DNA of 64,000 nt from Manihot esculenta. Its lineage: Eukaryota; Streptophyta; Magnoliopsida; Malpighiales; Euphorbiaceae. This document shows positions 20,278 to 32,866 of this stretch, piece by piece; the stretch's first letter is position 1; each line of letters opens with the position of its first letter. The stretch is taken from contig NC_035170.2 of assembly GCF_001659605.2 (NCBI RefSeq), positions 14,894,265 through 14,958,264 of the forward strand, given 5' to 3'. The position numbers were made by a program, and so were the translations under genes. The notes beneath the pieces were generated by a model. That model had not been told where the DNA came from, made no database searches, and saw only the letters and a list, made by a program, of their open reading frames with translations.

Positions 20278-23200
20278 ATGAGAGGAACTCGTTGATCTGC
20301 ACGATTGACTGGAGTACCACCTCAGGATGAGGGCACGGATACCCGTCCTCCTGCATTGCCTAGGGCAATGTCCTGCAGATCTAGTAGGGAGAGAGCATCA
20401 AGGGACCCTAGAAGGTCTTTTGATGTGAGCAGAAGAGGAACAGTTCAAGGTGGAATGTCAGAAGATGTGGGGGATGATATGGATGTGGATCAGAGGAGGG
20501 ATGGCAGTCTTGGTGTGAGCATGTCGGAAGAGGGCATGGGAGAGTCTCAAGGAGGCACTCAGGCCTCGGAGTTTGTTCAACCACCCCAATACCCACCCTT
20601 TTCACAGAATCCCGGGTATTTGATGGGAGGTACATCGGATTACCCCAGTTTTAACCCTTACCCTTCTCATATGCCATACCCACCTTTCTACCCACCATAC
20701 CCACAGTACCCTATGTACCCACCCCCATCATTTTATCCAGGTACAACAAACCCTAACCCAAGAAATGTTGCACCTCCTCCACCACCAGTAGAACCTATGG
20801 TCCCAGAAACCCAAGTACCTAAACCTAGCTCATCTGGAGGGAGCAAGGTCAAGATGACTGACTACTTGAAGTTGGATGCTCCTAAGTATGAAACAGGTGA
20901 TGACCCGTTTGAGTACCTCAGGACGGTCAAGATGATAACAGATGAGTTAGGAGCAGATGACAGTAGAGCCATTCAGATGGCTGGGTTCACACTGAAGTGT
21001 AAGAAGGCCCGAGAGTGGTTTAAAAACTATATGAACCCGAGGTTGGATAGCCTATTATGGGAGGAGTTTGCTAATGAGTTTGCAGGATGGGCTTTCCCTG
21101 ATAGTTCAAGGGAGTTGAAGATAATTGAGTTCGAACAGCTAAGGCAGACGGAGGAGATGAGTGTAGATGAGTACACAGATAGGTTCTTGGAGTTGTTGCC
21201 GTTTGCCGGGCAAAATCTTGACACGGATCAGAAGAAGGCTAGGAGGTATATCATGAGGCTTCATTCCAGGTATTCCTCCTTGATCCAGTCAGCAGAGAGG
21301 GAGAGTTTCCATGCCATAGTAGATATGGCCCGAAGAATGGAGGCTAGTGCAATACTCGAAGGAAAAGTCAAACAGTCAGTGGCGCAGCCTTCTGGTTCCA
21401 AGACCCCAGGTGGGGGAAAGTTAGACCCTTCTTCTTTCAGTTCAGGCAGTAAGAGGTGGAGTAATACCACCAAAAAGTCAAAGAAGAACAAGTTCTGGAA
21501 CAAGATCAAGTCAAGTCTGGGATTAGGAAGTGGCTCGAGCTCAAGTGCAAATAATGCAATATGTATGAAGTGTAGGAAGCCGCACAAGGGAGTATGTCAG
21601 TTTGGGATGACAGCCTGCTTCAAATGCGGGCAGGAGGGACACATGGCACGGGAGTGTCCTAGAGCAGCTTTTATGGCACAATCTCAGCAGACAGCTTCTG
21701 GTAGTGTGGCTCAGCCAGCAGCTCCAGCCGCGACTCAGGCCAGTGGCAGAGGCAGAGAGAGAGGGGCAGCCTCTTCTTCAGCGGGTTTCAGGGGTGAAGG
21801 TCCATCAGCTCCAGTGCGGATCTTCACTATGACACAGCAGGAGGCAAATGCATCAAACACCGTGGTGTCAGGTAATCTCATCATTGGTTGTTCAGATGTT
21901 TATGCCTTAATGGACCCTGGTGCATCTCATTCTTTGATTGCTCCGAGAGCCGTCGAGAGGTTGGGTTTGATGGTCTCAGGGTTAGAGTGTCCCCTATGGG
22001 TCAGTGGACCCAAGTGTGACCCGTCAGTGGCAGAATCAGTCTGTCGGCTTTGTCCAGTGTTTGTTGAAGGGAGATGCCTTCCAGCCGACCTTGTGGTTCT
22101 AGATTTGGCGGATTTTGATGTCATTCTAGGGATGGATTGGCTATCTACCCATGGTGCTACCTTGGACTGCAGAGACAAGGTAGTCAGGTTCAGAGGTTTG
22201 GATGGGTCAGAGGTTGTCTTCAGAGGAGACCGGAGGGGTACACCTAGAGGTTTGATATCAGCCCTGCAAGCTCGTAGGAGGGGTTGTCAGGGGTTTCTAG
22301 CTCATGTGAGAGAGCTGGATAGTCATGTCAGAGAGCCCGCCTCAGTGCCCATAGTCAGTGAGTTTTTAGATGTCTTCCCAGACGAGCTGCCAGGTTTACC
22401 ACCTGCTAGGGAGATAGAGTTTGAAATAGAGTTGATGCCTGGAACCAGACCGTTCTCTATCCCTCCCTACAGAATGGCACCAGCTGAATTGAGAGAGCTT
22501 AAGGAGCAGTTGCAAGAGCTGGTAGATAAGGGCTTCATCCGACCGAGTACCTCGCCTTGGGGTGCTCCAGTTCTATTTGTGAAAAAGAAGGATGGATCCC
22601 TTAGACTTTGCATCGACTACAGGCAATTGAACAAAGTCACTACCAAGAACAAGTACCCGTTGCCGAGGATCGACGATCTATTTGACCAGCTAGCAGGAGC
22701 ATGTTATTTCTCCAAGATAGATCTGAGATCTGGGTACCATCAGCTGAGGATAAGAGAAGAGGATGTGCCGAAGACGGCATTCAGAACCAGATATGGGCAC
22801 TATGAGTTCCTTGTGATGCCGTTCGGGTTAACCAATGCCCCTGCAGCATTCATGGACCTCATGAACAGAGTTTTCAGTCAGTATCTGGATCACTTTGTTA
22901 TTGTCTTCATAGATGATATCTTAGTGTATTTCAGGAATGCAGAGGAGCATGCCCATCATCTGAGGTTAGTCTTGCAGACCTTGAGGAAACACGGCTTGTA
23001 TGCCAAGTTCTCCAAGTGTGAGTTCTGGTTGAGGAGCATTTTATTTTTGGGGCATGTTGTGTCAGAGAATGGAATAGAGGTAGACCCCAAGAAGGTGGAA
23101 GCGGTAGCTAACTGGCCTAGACCCACTTCAGTGATAGAGATCAAGAGCTTTTTGGGTTTGGCAGGTTACTACAGGAGGTTCGTTCAGGACTTCTCTAAGA

Positions 23201-25248
23201 TTGCAACTCCTATGACCAGACTGACTAAGAAGAATCACAGGTTTGTGTGGACTAACCAGTGTGAAGAGAGTTTCGAAGAGCTGAAGAAAAGGTTGACGTC
23301 GGCACCGGTGTTAGCTCTGCCAACTAGTAATGAAGACTTCACAGTGTATTGTGATGCGTCCCGTGTGGGACTGGGTTATGTGTTGATGCAGAATGAAAGG
23401 GTGATTGCTTATGCTTCTAGGCAGTTGAAGAAGCACGAGTTGAATTACCCTACACATGACCTGGAGATGGCAGCCATAATCTTTGCACTCAAGATGTGGA
23501 GGCATTACCTTTATGGGGTTAAATGTGAGATCTTCACAGATCATAAGAGCCTACAGTACATCCTGAGTCAGAGAGAGCTGAACCTGAGACAGAGAAGATG
23601 GGTAGAGCTGCTTAGTGACTATGATTACAAAATTTAGTACCATCCGGGTAAGGCGAATGTTGTGGCAGACGCCCTAAGCCGGAAATCACTTGGCAATCTA
23701 TCCCATATCACAGCAAAGAGGAGGCTGGTGGTGAAAGAGTTTCATAAGCTCATTAATGAAGGTTTGCAATTGGAGTTGTCTGGTACAGGTGCTTTGATAG
23801 CCCAGATGAGAGTGACACCCGTGTTTCTGGAGCAGGTGGCTCAGAAACAGCACGAGGACCCAGAGTTAATGAAGATTGCCAAGACTGTTCAGTCAGGCAA
23901 GAATGATGAGTTCAGATTTGACAGCAAGGGGATCCTCCGCTATGGGAATAGATTGTGTGTACCAGATGACGTGAGTCTGAAGGGAGACATTATGAGAGAG
24001 GCTCATAATGCCAGATACAGTGTTCACTCTGGAGCCACCAAGATGTATCAGGGTCTGAAAAGGGTTTATTGGTGGCCAGCTATGAAAAGAGAAGTGGCAC
24101 AGTTCGTGTCAGCCTGCGAAGTATGTCAGAGGGTGAAGCTGGAACATCAGAAGCAGGCTGGAATGCTTAACCCACTGCCGATTCCAGAGTGGAAATGGGA
24201 GAATATAGCTATGGACTTCGTAGTGGGGTTACCAGCGACGTCCAACAGATTAGACTCCATATGGGTGATTGTGGACAGACTGACCAAATCTGCTCACTTC
24301 ATCCCTGTCAGGAGTGGCTATTCTGTGGACAAATTGGCGCAGGTATTTGTTGATGAAGTGGTCAGATTGCATGGGGCTCCTATTTCAATAGTGTCTGATA
24401 GAGGACCCCAGTTCACCTCCAGGTTTTGGCGGAGTCTGCAAAGTGCTATGAGTACCAGGCTAGACTTCAGCACTGCTTTCCATCCTCAGACGGACGGACA
24501 ATCAGAGAGGACCATCCAGACAATTGAAGATATGCTCAGAATGTGCGTGCTAGATTTTGGCGGTTCTTGGAGGCAGCATCTACCTTTGGTGGAGTTTGCC
24601 TACAACAACAGTTATCATGCTAGCATAGGGATGGCTCCATATGAGGCCTTGTATGGAAAGAAGTGCAGGTCACCTGTCTGCTGGGAAGAAGTTTGGGAAA
24701 GGGCCTTGGCAGGGCCTGAGCTAGTAGAGATTACCAGCAGAGTAGTGCCCATAATCAGAGAAAGGATCAAGACTGCTGTAAGCAGGCAAAAGAGCTATGC
24801 AGATGTCCACAGAAGGCAAGTAGAGTTTCAGGAGGCGGATTTGGTATTGCTCAAAGTGTCTCCGATGAAAGGGGTGATTCGGTTCGGGAAGAAGGGTAAG
24901 TTAGCTCCACGGTACATCGGACCCTTTGAAATTTTGCAAAAGGTCGGGAATGTATTGTACAAGTTAGACTTGCCTGCTTCCATGGAAAGAATCCATCCGG
25001 TTTTCCATGTTTCTATGTTACGGAAGTTCGTGTCGGATCCGGGCAAGGTTTTTAGTGAGCCTGATGTGGAGATCCTAGAAGATCTCACCTATGTTGAGCA
25101 GCCGGTGCGGATCCTAAACACCCAGATCAGAAAGCTAAGAAACAAGGAAATCCCGATGGTGAAAGTCCTTTGGAATCACCACAACATCGAAGAGTGTACC
25201 TGGGAGACACGGGAGTCTATGCTCCAGCAATATCCTCATCTTTTCTAA
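20278..25248 (+). pseudogene. E2 gag-pol polyprotein with two nonsense codons
   Basis: Single frame of 1,656 codons plus stop encoding gag, protease, RT, RNase H, integrase and chromodomain of a Tekay-type chromovirus. The ATG at 20278 matches that of E4 (MRGTR...). The sixth codon is TGA (20293-20295) and a TAG lies at 23635-23637 between RNase H and integrase; otherwise the frame is open. Visible motifs in order are the Pro/Tyr-rich gag N-terminus, the gag core ([11 protein letters not shown]), the zinc knuckle [14 protein letters not shown], protease [18 protein letters not shown], RNase [10 protein letters not shown], integrase with [12 protein letters not shown] and [24 protein letters not shown] and the terminal [16 protein letters not shown]. 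The E4 frame has CGA and CAG where E2 has TGA and TAG, so both stops look like C-to-T changes. Confidence 0.92.
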
Positions 25249-25333
25249 GGTTAATGTTCTGTGTTTTATGTGTATGTCTATGTTTTATGCTATGCATGTG
25301 CTAGTTGAGGAACATTCGGGGACAAATGTTCTT

Positions 25334-25346
25334 AAGGGGGGGAGAA
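25334..25346 (+). other. E2 polypurine tract
   Basis: AAGGGGGGGAGAA next to the 3' LTR start, the priming site for plus-strand DNA. Preceded by ACATTCGGGGACAAATGT. Confidence 0.8.
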
Positions 25347-27641
25347 TGTAATACCCGGCTAGACTCCGGTATTGGAATTCCTACCGTCCGGTGGAATCTC
25401 AGATGTCGGAAACCTCTAGAAGGGAAAAATCATGTTTTCATAAAATGTTTTAATGTATTTTAAGGTTTTAAGTAAGAAAGAAATTGAGTTTTGAATGAAA
25501 AAGACCATGAAGGCATTTCCAGGTTCGGCCGTCGAACCTCAAGTTCGGCCGCCGAACGTGGGATAGTTTAGAGGGGCACGTTAGGCTTCCGAATGTGGCT
25601 CATGTTCGGCCGCCGAACATGCATGCGTTTTGGAGTCGCCTTCGGCTTCCAAAGGTGGCCTGGCTAGCCACCTATAAAAGGACCCATGGCCGAAAATGGG
25701 CGAGCTTTCTCCCTTATTTTCGGCCAACGGTGAGTCCATGCCTTCCCATGGTTGGTTTTGGTGATTTTCCTCAAATCTTTCAAGTTTTAACAAGTTTTAA
25801 CTTGGTTTTGAAGATCTTTGAAGCTAAGATCAAGTTTTGGAGCTTGGAGACCCAAGGAACTAGATTTCTCCCATCTCCAAGTTAGGATCGTCTTTCCTCT
25901 CGATCTTCAAGAGGTAAGCTTAGGTCCTATCTTTCTTGTATGTTTTAAACAAGTTTTATGAAAGTTTATGGGGTAGAAATGCATGTTTAAGTTAGTTGTT
26001 TTGTTGTTAGGGTAAATGTTGAATTTATGGGTAATGTATGTTGTTTGAGTTGCTTTATGTGTTTGTGTTGGGGTTTAGGTTAGTTTGAGACCCCTATAAG
26101 CTTATGTATGTGTGAATGCATATTTTGGAAGTGTTGGTTTTGAGTTGGAAGGTTTGGGAGGCGAATGTGCATTGAATGGCTGAGTTCTACCACTTTGGAA
26201 GAACTCAGGTTCGGCAGCCGAAGGAACTTTCGGCCGCCAAACCTGCCTGTGGAGGCAAGCCTTTGGCTGCCGAACCCTGCCCCCGAAAGTGGACTTTCGG
26301 CTCTGGAAGGGAGTTTCGGCCGCCGAAGGTGCCGCCGAACATGCATGAGTTTCGTCTCTGGAACCACTTTCGACCGCCGAAGGTGCCGCCAAACATGCAT
26401 GAGTTTCGTCTTTGGAACCACTTTCGGGCGCCGAAGGTGCAGCCGAAAGTGGCTGAGTTTCAGCTCTGGAGGGACTTTCGGCCGCCGAACCTGCCGCCGA
26501 AAATGCCCTGTTCAGCCTTCCTTTGCATGATTTCAGTGATTGTTTTAAGGTGTTTTAGGGGGTTTTTGGGGAGTAGTTTAGAGTCATGTTCATGTTTGTT
26601 TGGTCTCTCATTTGAGTCCACCTGTGTAGGTTCGGATTCGAGGAACCGAGGACCCCAGCAGTGAGATAGCTGCTTCAGTGTCTTGTCAGAGCTAGCCTGA
26701 GGTGAGTAGAACTGAACTATGTTTTAAATTAAATAAATGTTTTAGCATGATTCACTCATCATGAATGCCATGAGATATATTAGGTTGTTTGCATTAGAAT
26801 TCACGAATATGTTGCATTGCATATTATGTTGTTGATGTGGATGAACATTGAGTGATCCATTAGCCCTCGTATGGTATGATATGATATGATGATGACACGG
26901 TACGGAAGTCCAGGAAGACCCATTCTATGTCCCTGGCACTTTGGAATGGTATGATATGCTATGGAAGAGAAAGATTAGGACCCATTCTACGTTCTGGCAC
27001 TAATGAAAATGTAGAGGGCTATTGGTGACAAGTTCATCCTTAAGATGATTTGTCTGTGATGTGATGCATTTTATGAAAGCATGAACTTTAAATATAATGT
27101 TTTACTATTCTGCTCACTGGGCTCTAGTAGCTCACCCCATTCCCTTAATCCCCCAGATTTGCAGGTACGGGATAGATCAGGAAGTCAACAAGAGTAAAGT
27201 AATGTCTTATGTAATAGCTAGTTGTGGACATGAAAAAGACATTGTGATGTAAAGTATAGTAATGTATTGTAATGTAATGATGTATATTGAGGTTTAGAGT
27301 TGTGCTTGACCCTAGTATGTAAAGTTAATCCCTTTTTCACATGATCTTTTTAATGAAAAGTTTTAATGATGTTTATGTAAACCAAGCTTAATGTATGAGA
27401 TGTTGCCCCATTGGAGCATTTGATGAGGGCTCCAGTGTGGGGTTGTATGTTTATGAGTTGTGCATGCACAGGTTGAGCTTGGTAAATGAAAGGAAAAAGT
27501 TTAAATTTCTATGTATATGTTTGATCATGTATGGGATTTAACAGGTTTACAGGATGAATGTTAGGCTTGCTACGGGTCCCGGCGGCCTTATGCCTATCTG
27601 GATCCTAGCGCCAGTAGCGGTCCGGTTTCCGGGTCATTACA
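25347..27641 (+). repeat. E2 3' LTR (2,295 bp)
   Basis: TGTAATACCCGGC...CGGGTCATTACA followed by the second gatat. TATA box at 25672-25681. Carries the same palindromes and 54-bp units as the 5' LTR with small indels. Confidence 0.92.
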
Positions 27642-28184
27642 GATATGTTATGATGGATATGGAAAAACCAGGGCTGCCCATTCTATGCCCCTGGAACTAT
27701 ATAAGGGAAAGACCAGGGCTGCCCATTCTACACCCCTGGCACTATCGATATGCTATGTTATGTTAAGAGGAAGTCCTGAGGAGCTCCGTCAAGGGCCAGG
27801 CATTATTGGAATTTGTAGAGGGTTAATGGTGACAAATCCATCTTTATGTGAATTGTTTGTGTTGTGACGCATTTCATACGAGTATATGTTTATTAAACTG
27901 TTTTAATATTCTGCTCACTAGGCTCTTGTAGCTTATCCCTTTCCCCTAACTCCAGGTTTATAGGGTCAAAGATAGCTCGGAAAGTCGGCTTAGTTGCTAA
28001 TGTAGTCAAATGTAATAGTATAGTGTGGACATGTAAATTTTAATGGTTTAGAAATGTGCTTGGCCCTAGTCTTTATCTTTGTAATCCCTGTTAACATAAT
28101 CCTTATGTAAAAGTTTTAATTTTGAGTTATGTTTGAATCAAGTTTGAGGCATGTGATGTTTATCATACTAGAGCATTTGATGAG
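27642..28184 (+). repeat. Chromovirus H 3' LTR, piece 3
   Basis: H LTR resuming after E2 (first gatat, TSD) and running to the E3 insertion. Contains a doubled CCAGGGCTGCCCATTCTA motif (27668 and 27712) and the CTCACTAGGCTCTTGTAGC block. The last five bases, atgag (28180-28184), are repeated after E3 at 46239-46243. Confidence 0.85.
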
Positions 28185-30513
28185 TGTAACGACCCGAAAA
28201 TCGGACCGCTACCGGTGCTAGGATCCAGATTGGCTTAAGGCCGCCGGGACCCGTAGCAAGCCTGACCTGTAACCTGTAAGCCTATTTAATCCCATACATG
28301 ATCAACAATCATACATAAAAATTTAAACTTTTTCTTTCATACATTCTATCATACGCCAAACTCAACCTGTGCATGCACTGAACATATACATAATCATAAA
28401 CTTGACCCCTCTGTGGGATCTCATCAATGCCCCCCAATGGGGCAATACATGTGTTGAGTTGGCTAAACATGGACATCAATAACATTAAGATCATGCATCA
28501 ACAAGGGATTACATTATACTATGGTCAAGCACATTTCTAATCTCAATATCGTTACATTACATGTCTATACATCATTATACAATCTGTCATGTCCACATTC
28601 TAACTATTACATACATATGACTTCATTACTCTTCTTGACTTCTCTGTCTAACCCGTACCTGCAAACCTGGGGAATTTGGGAGAGGGGTGAGCTACTAGAG
28701 CCCAGTGAGCAGAATCATAAAGCATTTAAAACACATGCTATCATGGAATGCATCACATCACAACTAATCATATCAAGGATGAACTTGTCACCATCTAGCC
28801 CTCTACATAATCCCATCATGCCAAGGGCGTAGTGCAGGCCACACCTGGTCTTTCTCTTATACATAACATAACATACATATTCCATGGTGCCGGGGGCGTA
28901 GTGCAGGCCACGTCCGGTCTTTCTCTTACATAGTGCCAGGGGCGTAGTGCAGGCCACATCTCGACTTCCATATCATATCATATCATCATGTCATAACATA
29001 TGAGGGCTAATGGATCATTCAACATTCATCCACATCAACAACATTTTATGCAATGCAACATATTCGTGATTTCTAATGCAAACAACCTAAAATATCACAT
29101 GGCAACCGTGATGCATGAACATGCTCAAAACTGATTTATTTATTTAAAAGCATAAGGGTTATTCCACTCACCTCAGGCTAGCTCTGACACTGACTGAAGC
29201 AGCTGACTCACTGCTGGGGTCCTCGGTTCCTCGGGTCTGAACCTACACAGGTGGACTCAAATGAGGGACCAACATACTATAATATAACTCTAAAAACATC
29301 CCCCAATAACCCTTCTAAAACTCCTCAAAACATTCATGCAAAACATGCAAAGGAAGGCTGGACAGGGCACTTTCGGCGGCAGGTTCGGCGGCCGAAAGTC
29401 CCTCCAGAGCCGAAAGTCAGGCAGGTTCGGCGGCACCTTTGGCGGCCGAAACTCCCAGACAGAGACGAAACTCATGCATGTTCGGCGGCACTTTCGACGG
29501 CCGAAACTCCCAGACAGAGACGAAAGTCTCCTTTCGGGGGCAAGCTTCGGCAGCCGAAGGCTGCTTTCACAAGAGGGTTCGGCGGCCGAAAGTCCCTTCG
29601 GCTGCCGAACCTGGTTTCTCCCAAAGGGCAGAAACTTGGTTCAAACATGCACAAAACGCCTCAAACTCATACCAACATGCATTTAGCTCAACCAAAACAT
29701 GCACACAAGCTCCTAGGGGTCTCAAACTAACTTAAACCTCAACTACAACACACATACACAAGCATTTGCAAGCCACATTGTCCATAAACTCAACAATCAT
29801 CCATAACTCACTAAAAACCTATACATGCATTTCTACCCCATAGATCTTGCATAAAACTTATTTAAAAAATATAATGAGCTTAAGATCGGCTCTTACCTCT
29901 TGAAGATCGAGAGAGAGACGACCTAAAACTCACAGGTGGGAGAAGTTGGATTCTTGAACCTCCAAGCTCCAAAACTTTGCTCAAAAGCTCAAATCTTCAA
30001 AACAAAGTTAAAACACATGAAAAACTTGAAAGATCTTGAGGAAAAACACCAAAGATTGGTGAGGGACGGCGGAAAGCTCACCTTGGCCGAAAATGGGGAA
30101 AAGCTCGCCCGTTTTCGGCTAAGGGACCCTTTTATAGTGGCTGGCCAGGCCACGTTCGGGGGCCGAATGTGCCTCCGCATGCATGCCATGTTCGGCGGCC
30201 GAACTTGAGGTTCGGCGGCCGAACTTGAGGTTCGGCGGCCGAACCTGGACTTCCCTCACTTATGCTTTCGGGGGCCTAAAGCACACTCGCAATGCATGCA
30301 TGTTCGGCGGCTGAACTTGAGGTTCGGCGGCCGAACCTGAGTTTTCCTCTAATGCTATTTTCATACAAAAACTCATTTCCTTTTTACTTAAAAATCATCA
30401 AAAACATTAAAATATCTCATGAAAACATGGTTTTACCCATCTAGAGGTCTCCGACATCCGAGATTCCACCGGACGGTAGGAATTCCGATACCGGAGTCTA
30501 GCCGGGTATTACA
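28185..30513 (-). repeat. E3 3' LTR (2,329 bp)
   Basis: Minus-strand TGTAATACCCGGC...CGGGTCGTTACA. Nearly identical to the 5' LTR at 43955-46238. One visible difference is an extra 40 bp or so of the repeated TTCGGCGGCCGAACTTGAGG unit (about 30190-30245). TATA box on the complement of 30128-30137, splice donor near 30080. Confidence 0.92.
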
Positions 30514-30620
30514 TTCTCCCCCCCTTAAGAACATTCGTCCCCGAATGTTCCTCAACTAGTACATGCATAGAGTCATCACAACATACACATAACACACATA
30601 AAACATACAAGAAACTAACC
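30514..30620 (-). other. E3 3' noncoding spacer and polypurine tract
   Basis: Minus strand: stop codon, spacer, the inverted repeat ACATTCGGGGACGAATGT and AAGGGGGGGAGAA before the LTR (complement of about 30514-30526). Confidence 0.75.
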
Positions 30621-32866
30621 TTAGAAGAGATAAGGGTATTGCTGGAGCATGGACTCCCGTGTTTCCCAGGTGCACTCTTCCATATTGTGGTGGTTCCATA
30701 GGACTTTCACCATCGGGATTTCCTTGTTTCTCAGCTTTCTGATCTGGGTGTCTATGATCCGCACTGGCTGCTCAACATAGGTGAGATCCTCTTGGATCTC
30801 CACATCAGGCTCACTAAGAACCTTGCCCGGATCTGACACAAATTTCCTCAACATTAAAACATGGAAAACCGGATGGATTCTTGCCATTGAAGCAGGCAAA
30901 TCTAGCTTGTACGACACATTCCCAATCTTCTGCAAGATTTCAAAGGGTCCGATGTATCGCGGAGCTAGTTTACCTTTCTTCCCAAAGCGAACCACTCCTT
31001 TCATTGGAGACACCTTGAGCAATACCAGATCCCCTTCCTGAAACTCTACCTGTCTTTTGCGGATGTCTGCATAACTCTTCTGTCTGCTTGCAGCAGTCTT
31101 GATTCTCTCTCTGATTATGGGTACCACCCTGCTGGTGATCTCTACTAGCTAAGGCCCTGTCAAGGCCTTTTCTCCAACTTCCTCCCAGCAAACAGGTGAC
31201 CTGCACTTCCTCCCATATAAAGCTTCATACGGAGCCATCCCGATGCTAGCATGATGGCTGTTATTGTAGGCAAACTCCACCAAAGGTAGATGCTGCCTCC
31301 AAGAACCGCCAAAGTCCAGCACACACATTCTAAGCATATCCTCGATAGTCTGGATGGTCCTTTCGGACTGTCCGTCCGTCTGGGGATGGAAGGCAGTACT
31401 GAAATCCAATCTAGTACCCATGGCATTCTGCAGACTCTGCCAAAACCTAGAGGTGAACTGGGGCCCTCTATCCGACACTATCGAAACCGGAACCCCATGC
31501 AGCCTGACGATCTCATCCACATATACCTGCGCCAACTTGTCCACAGAGTAGCCACTCCTGACAGGGATGAAGTGAGCAGATTTGGTGAGTCTGTCCACAA
31601 TCACCCATATGGAGTCCACTCTGTTGGACGCTGCCGGTAACCCCACTACGAAGTCCATAGCTATATTCTCCCATTTCCACTCTGGAATAGGTAGCGGGTT
31701 AAGCATTCCAGCCGGCTTCTGATGTTCCAGCTTCACCCTCTAACACACTTCGCAGGCTGACACAAACTGTGCCACTTCTTTCTTCATCGCTGGCCACCAA
31801 TAAACTTTCTTCAAATCTTGATACATCTTGGTGGCTCCGGGGTGAACACTGTATCTTGCATTATGAGCCTCCCTCATAATGTCTCCTTTTAGCCCTATGT
31901 CATCTGGTACACATAGTCGACTCCCATAGCGGAGGATCCCCTTGCTGTCGAATCTGAACTCACTATCATTGCCTGACTGAACAATCCTGGCAATCTTTAC
32001 TAACTCCGGGTCCTCATGCTGTTTCTGAGCCACCTGCTCCAGAAACACGGGTGCCACTCTCATCTGGGCCACCAAGGCACCTGTACCAGACAACTCCATC
32101 TGTAGACCTTCCTCAATGAGCTTGTAAAACTCCTTCACCACTGGCCTCCTTTCTGCCGATATGTGGGATAAACTGCCTAGTGACTTCCGGCTTAGGGCGT
32201 CTGCCACGACATTCGCCTTACCCGGATGATACTGAATCTTGCAATCATAGTCACTCAGCAGCTCTACCCATCTCCTCTGTCTCAAATTCAAATCTCTTTG
32301 ACTCAGGATGTACTGCAGGCTCTTATGATCTGTGAAGATCTCACATTTTACCCCATAGAGGTAGTGCCTCCACATCTTGAGTGCAAAGATTACTGCTGCC
32401 ATCTCAAGGTCATGTGTGGGGTAATTCAACTCATGCTTCTTCAGCTGCCTAGAAGCATAAGCAATTACCCTCTCATTCTGCATTAGTACACAACCCAGTC
32501 CCACACGGGACGCATCACAAAAGACTGTAAAGTCCTCATCACTAGATGGCAGAGCTAAAACTGGTGCTGAAGTCAACCTCTTCTTAAGCTCTTCGAAACT
32601 CTCTTCGCACTGGTCGGTCCACAGAAACTTCTGATTCTTCCTGGTTAGTCTGGTCAGAGGAGCTGCTATTTTCGAGAAGTCCTGAACGAACCTCCTGTAG
32701 TAACCTGCCAAACCCAAGAAACTCCTGATCTCCGTCATTGAAGTGGGTCTAGGCCAGTTAGCCACAGTTTCTGTCTTCTTGGGGTCCACCTCTATCCCAT
32801 TCTCTGACACTACATGCCCCAAGAACGAAATGCTCCTCAGCCAGAACTCACACTTAGAGAACTTGG
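30621..32866 (-). pseudogene. E3 pol, part 2: end of RT, RNase H, integrase, chromodomain
   Basis: Resumes directly at the E4 LTR with [17 protein letters not shown] in the thumb/connection part of RT. Then come RNase H ([17 protein letters not shown]), the integrase zinc region, the integrase core ([33 protein letters not shown]), [12 protein letters not shown] and the chromodomain-like end. In-frame stops are at 31740-31742 (within CEVCQ-type sequence, Gln codon to TAG) and 31149-31151 (Glu codon to TAG). The frame that extends upstream to 32987 crosses into the E4 LTR and is not a fusion gene. The left junction ends in cttgg (32862-32866), expected to be E4's TSD. Confidence 0.88.

Larger units (their letters stand above)
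17678..27641 (+). mobile_element. E2: complete Tekay/Del-type chromovirus (9,964 bp)
   Basis: Full-length plus-strand element: 5' LTR 17678-20013, PBS at 20017, gag-pol 20278-25248, polypurine tract 25334-25346, 3' LTR 25347-27641. The 5-bp duplications gatat at 17673-17677 and 27642-27646 lie within the H LTR, whose sequence resumes exactly after the second. Only two nonsense codons interrupt the polyprotein. The LTRs differ by scattered substitutions and small repeat-related indels, so the insertion is not brand new. Confidence 0.93.

Noticed and set aside
29251..30208. Several 60-160 residue frames on both strands inside LTRs (also near 1560-2500, 18429-18992, 26080-26664, 45016-46045)
   Set aside because: They translate the GC-rich palindrome arrays, overlap on opposite strands and change between LTR copies. 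They are by-products of LTR sequence.
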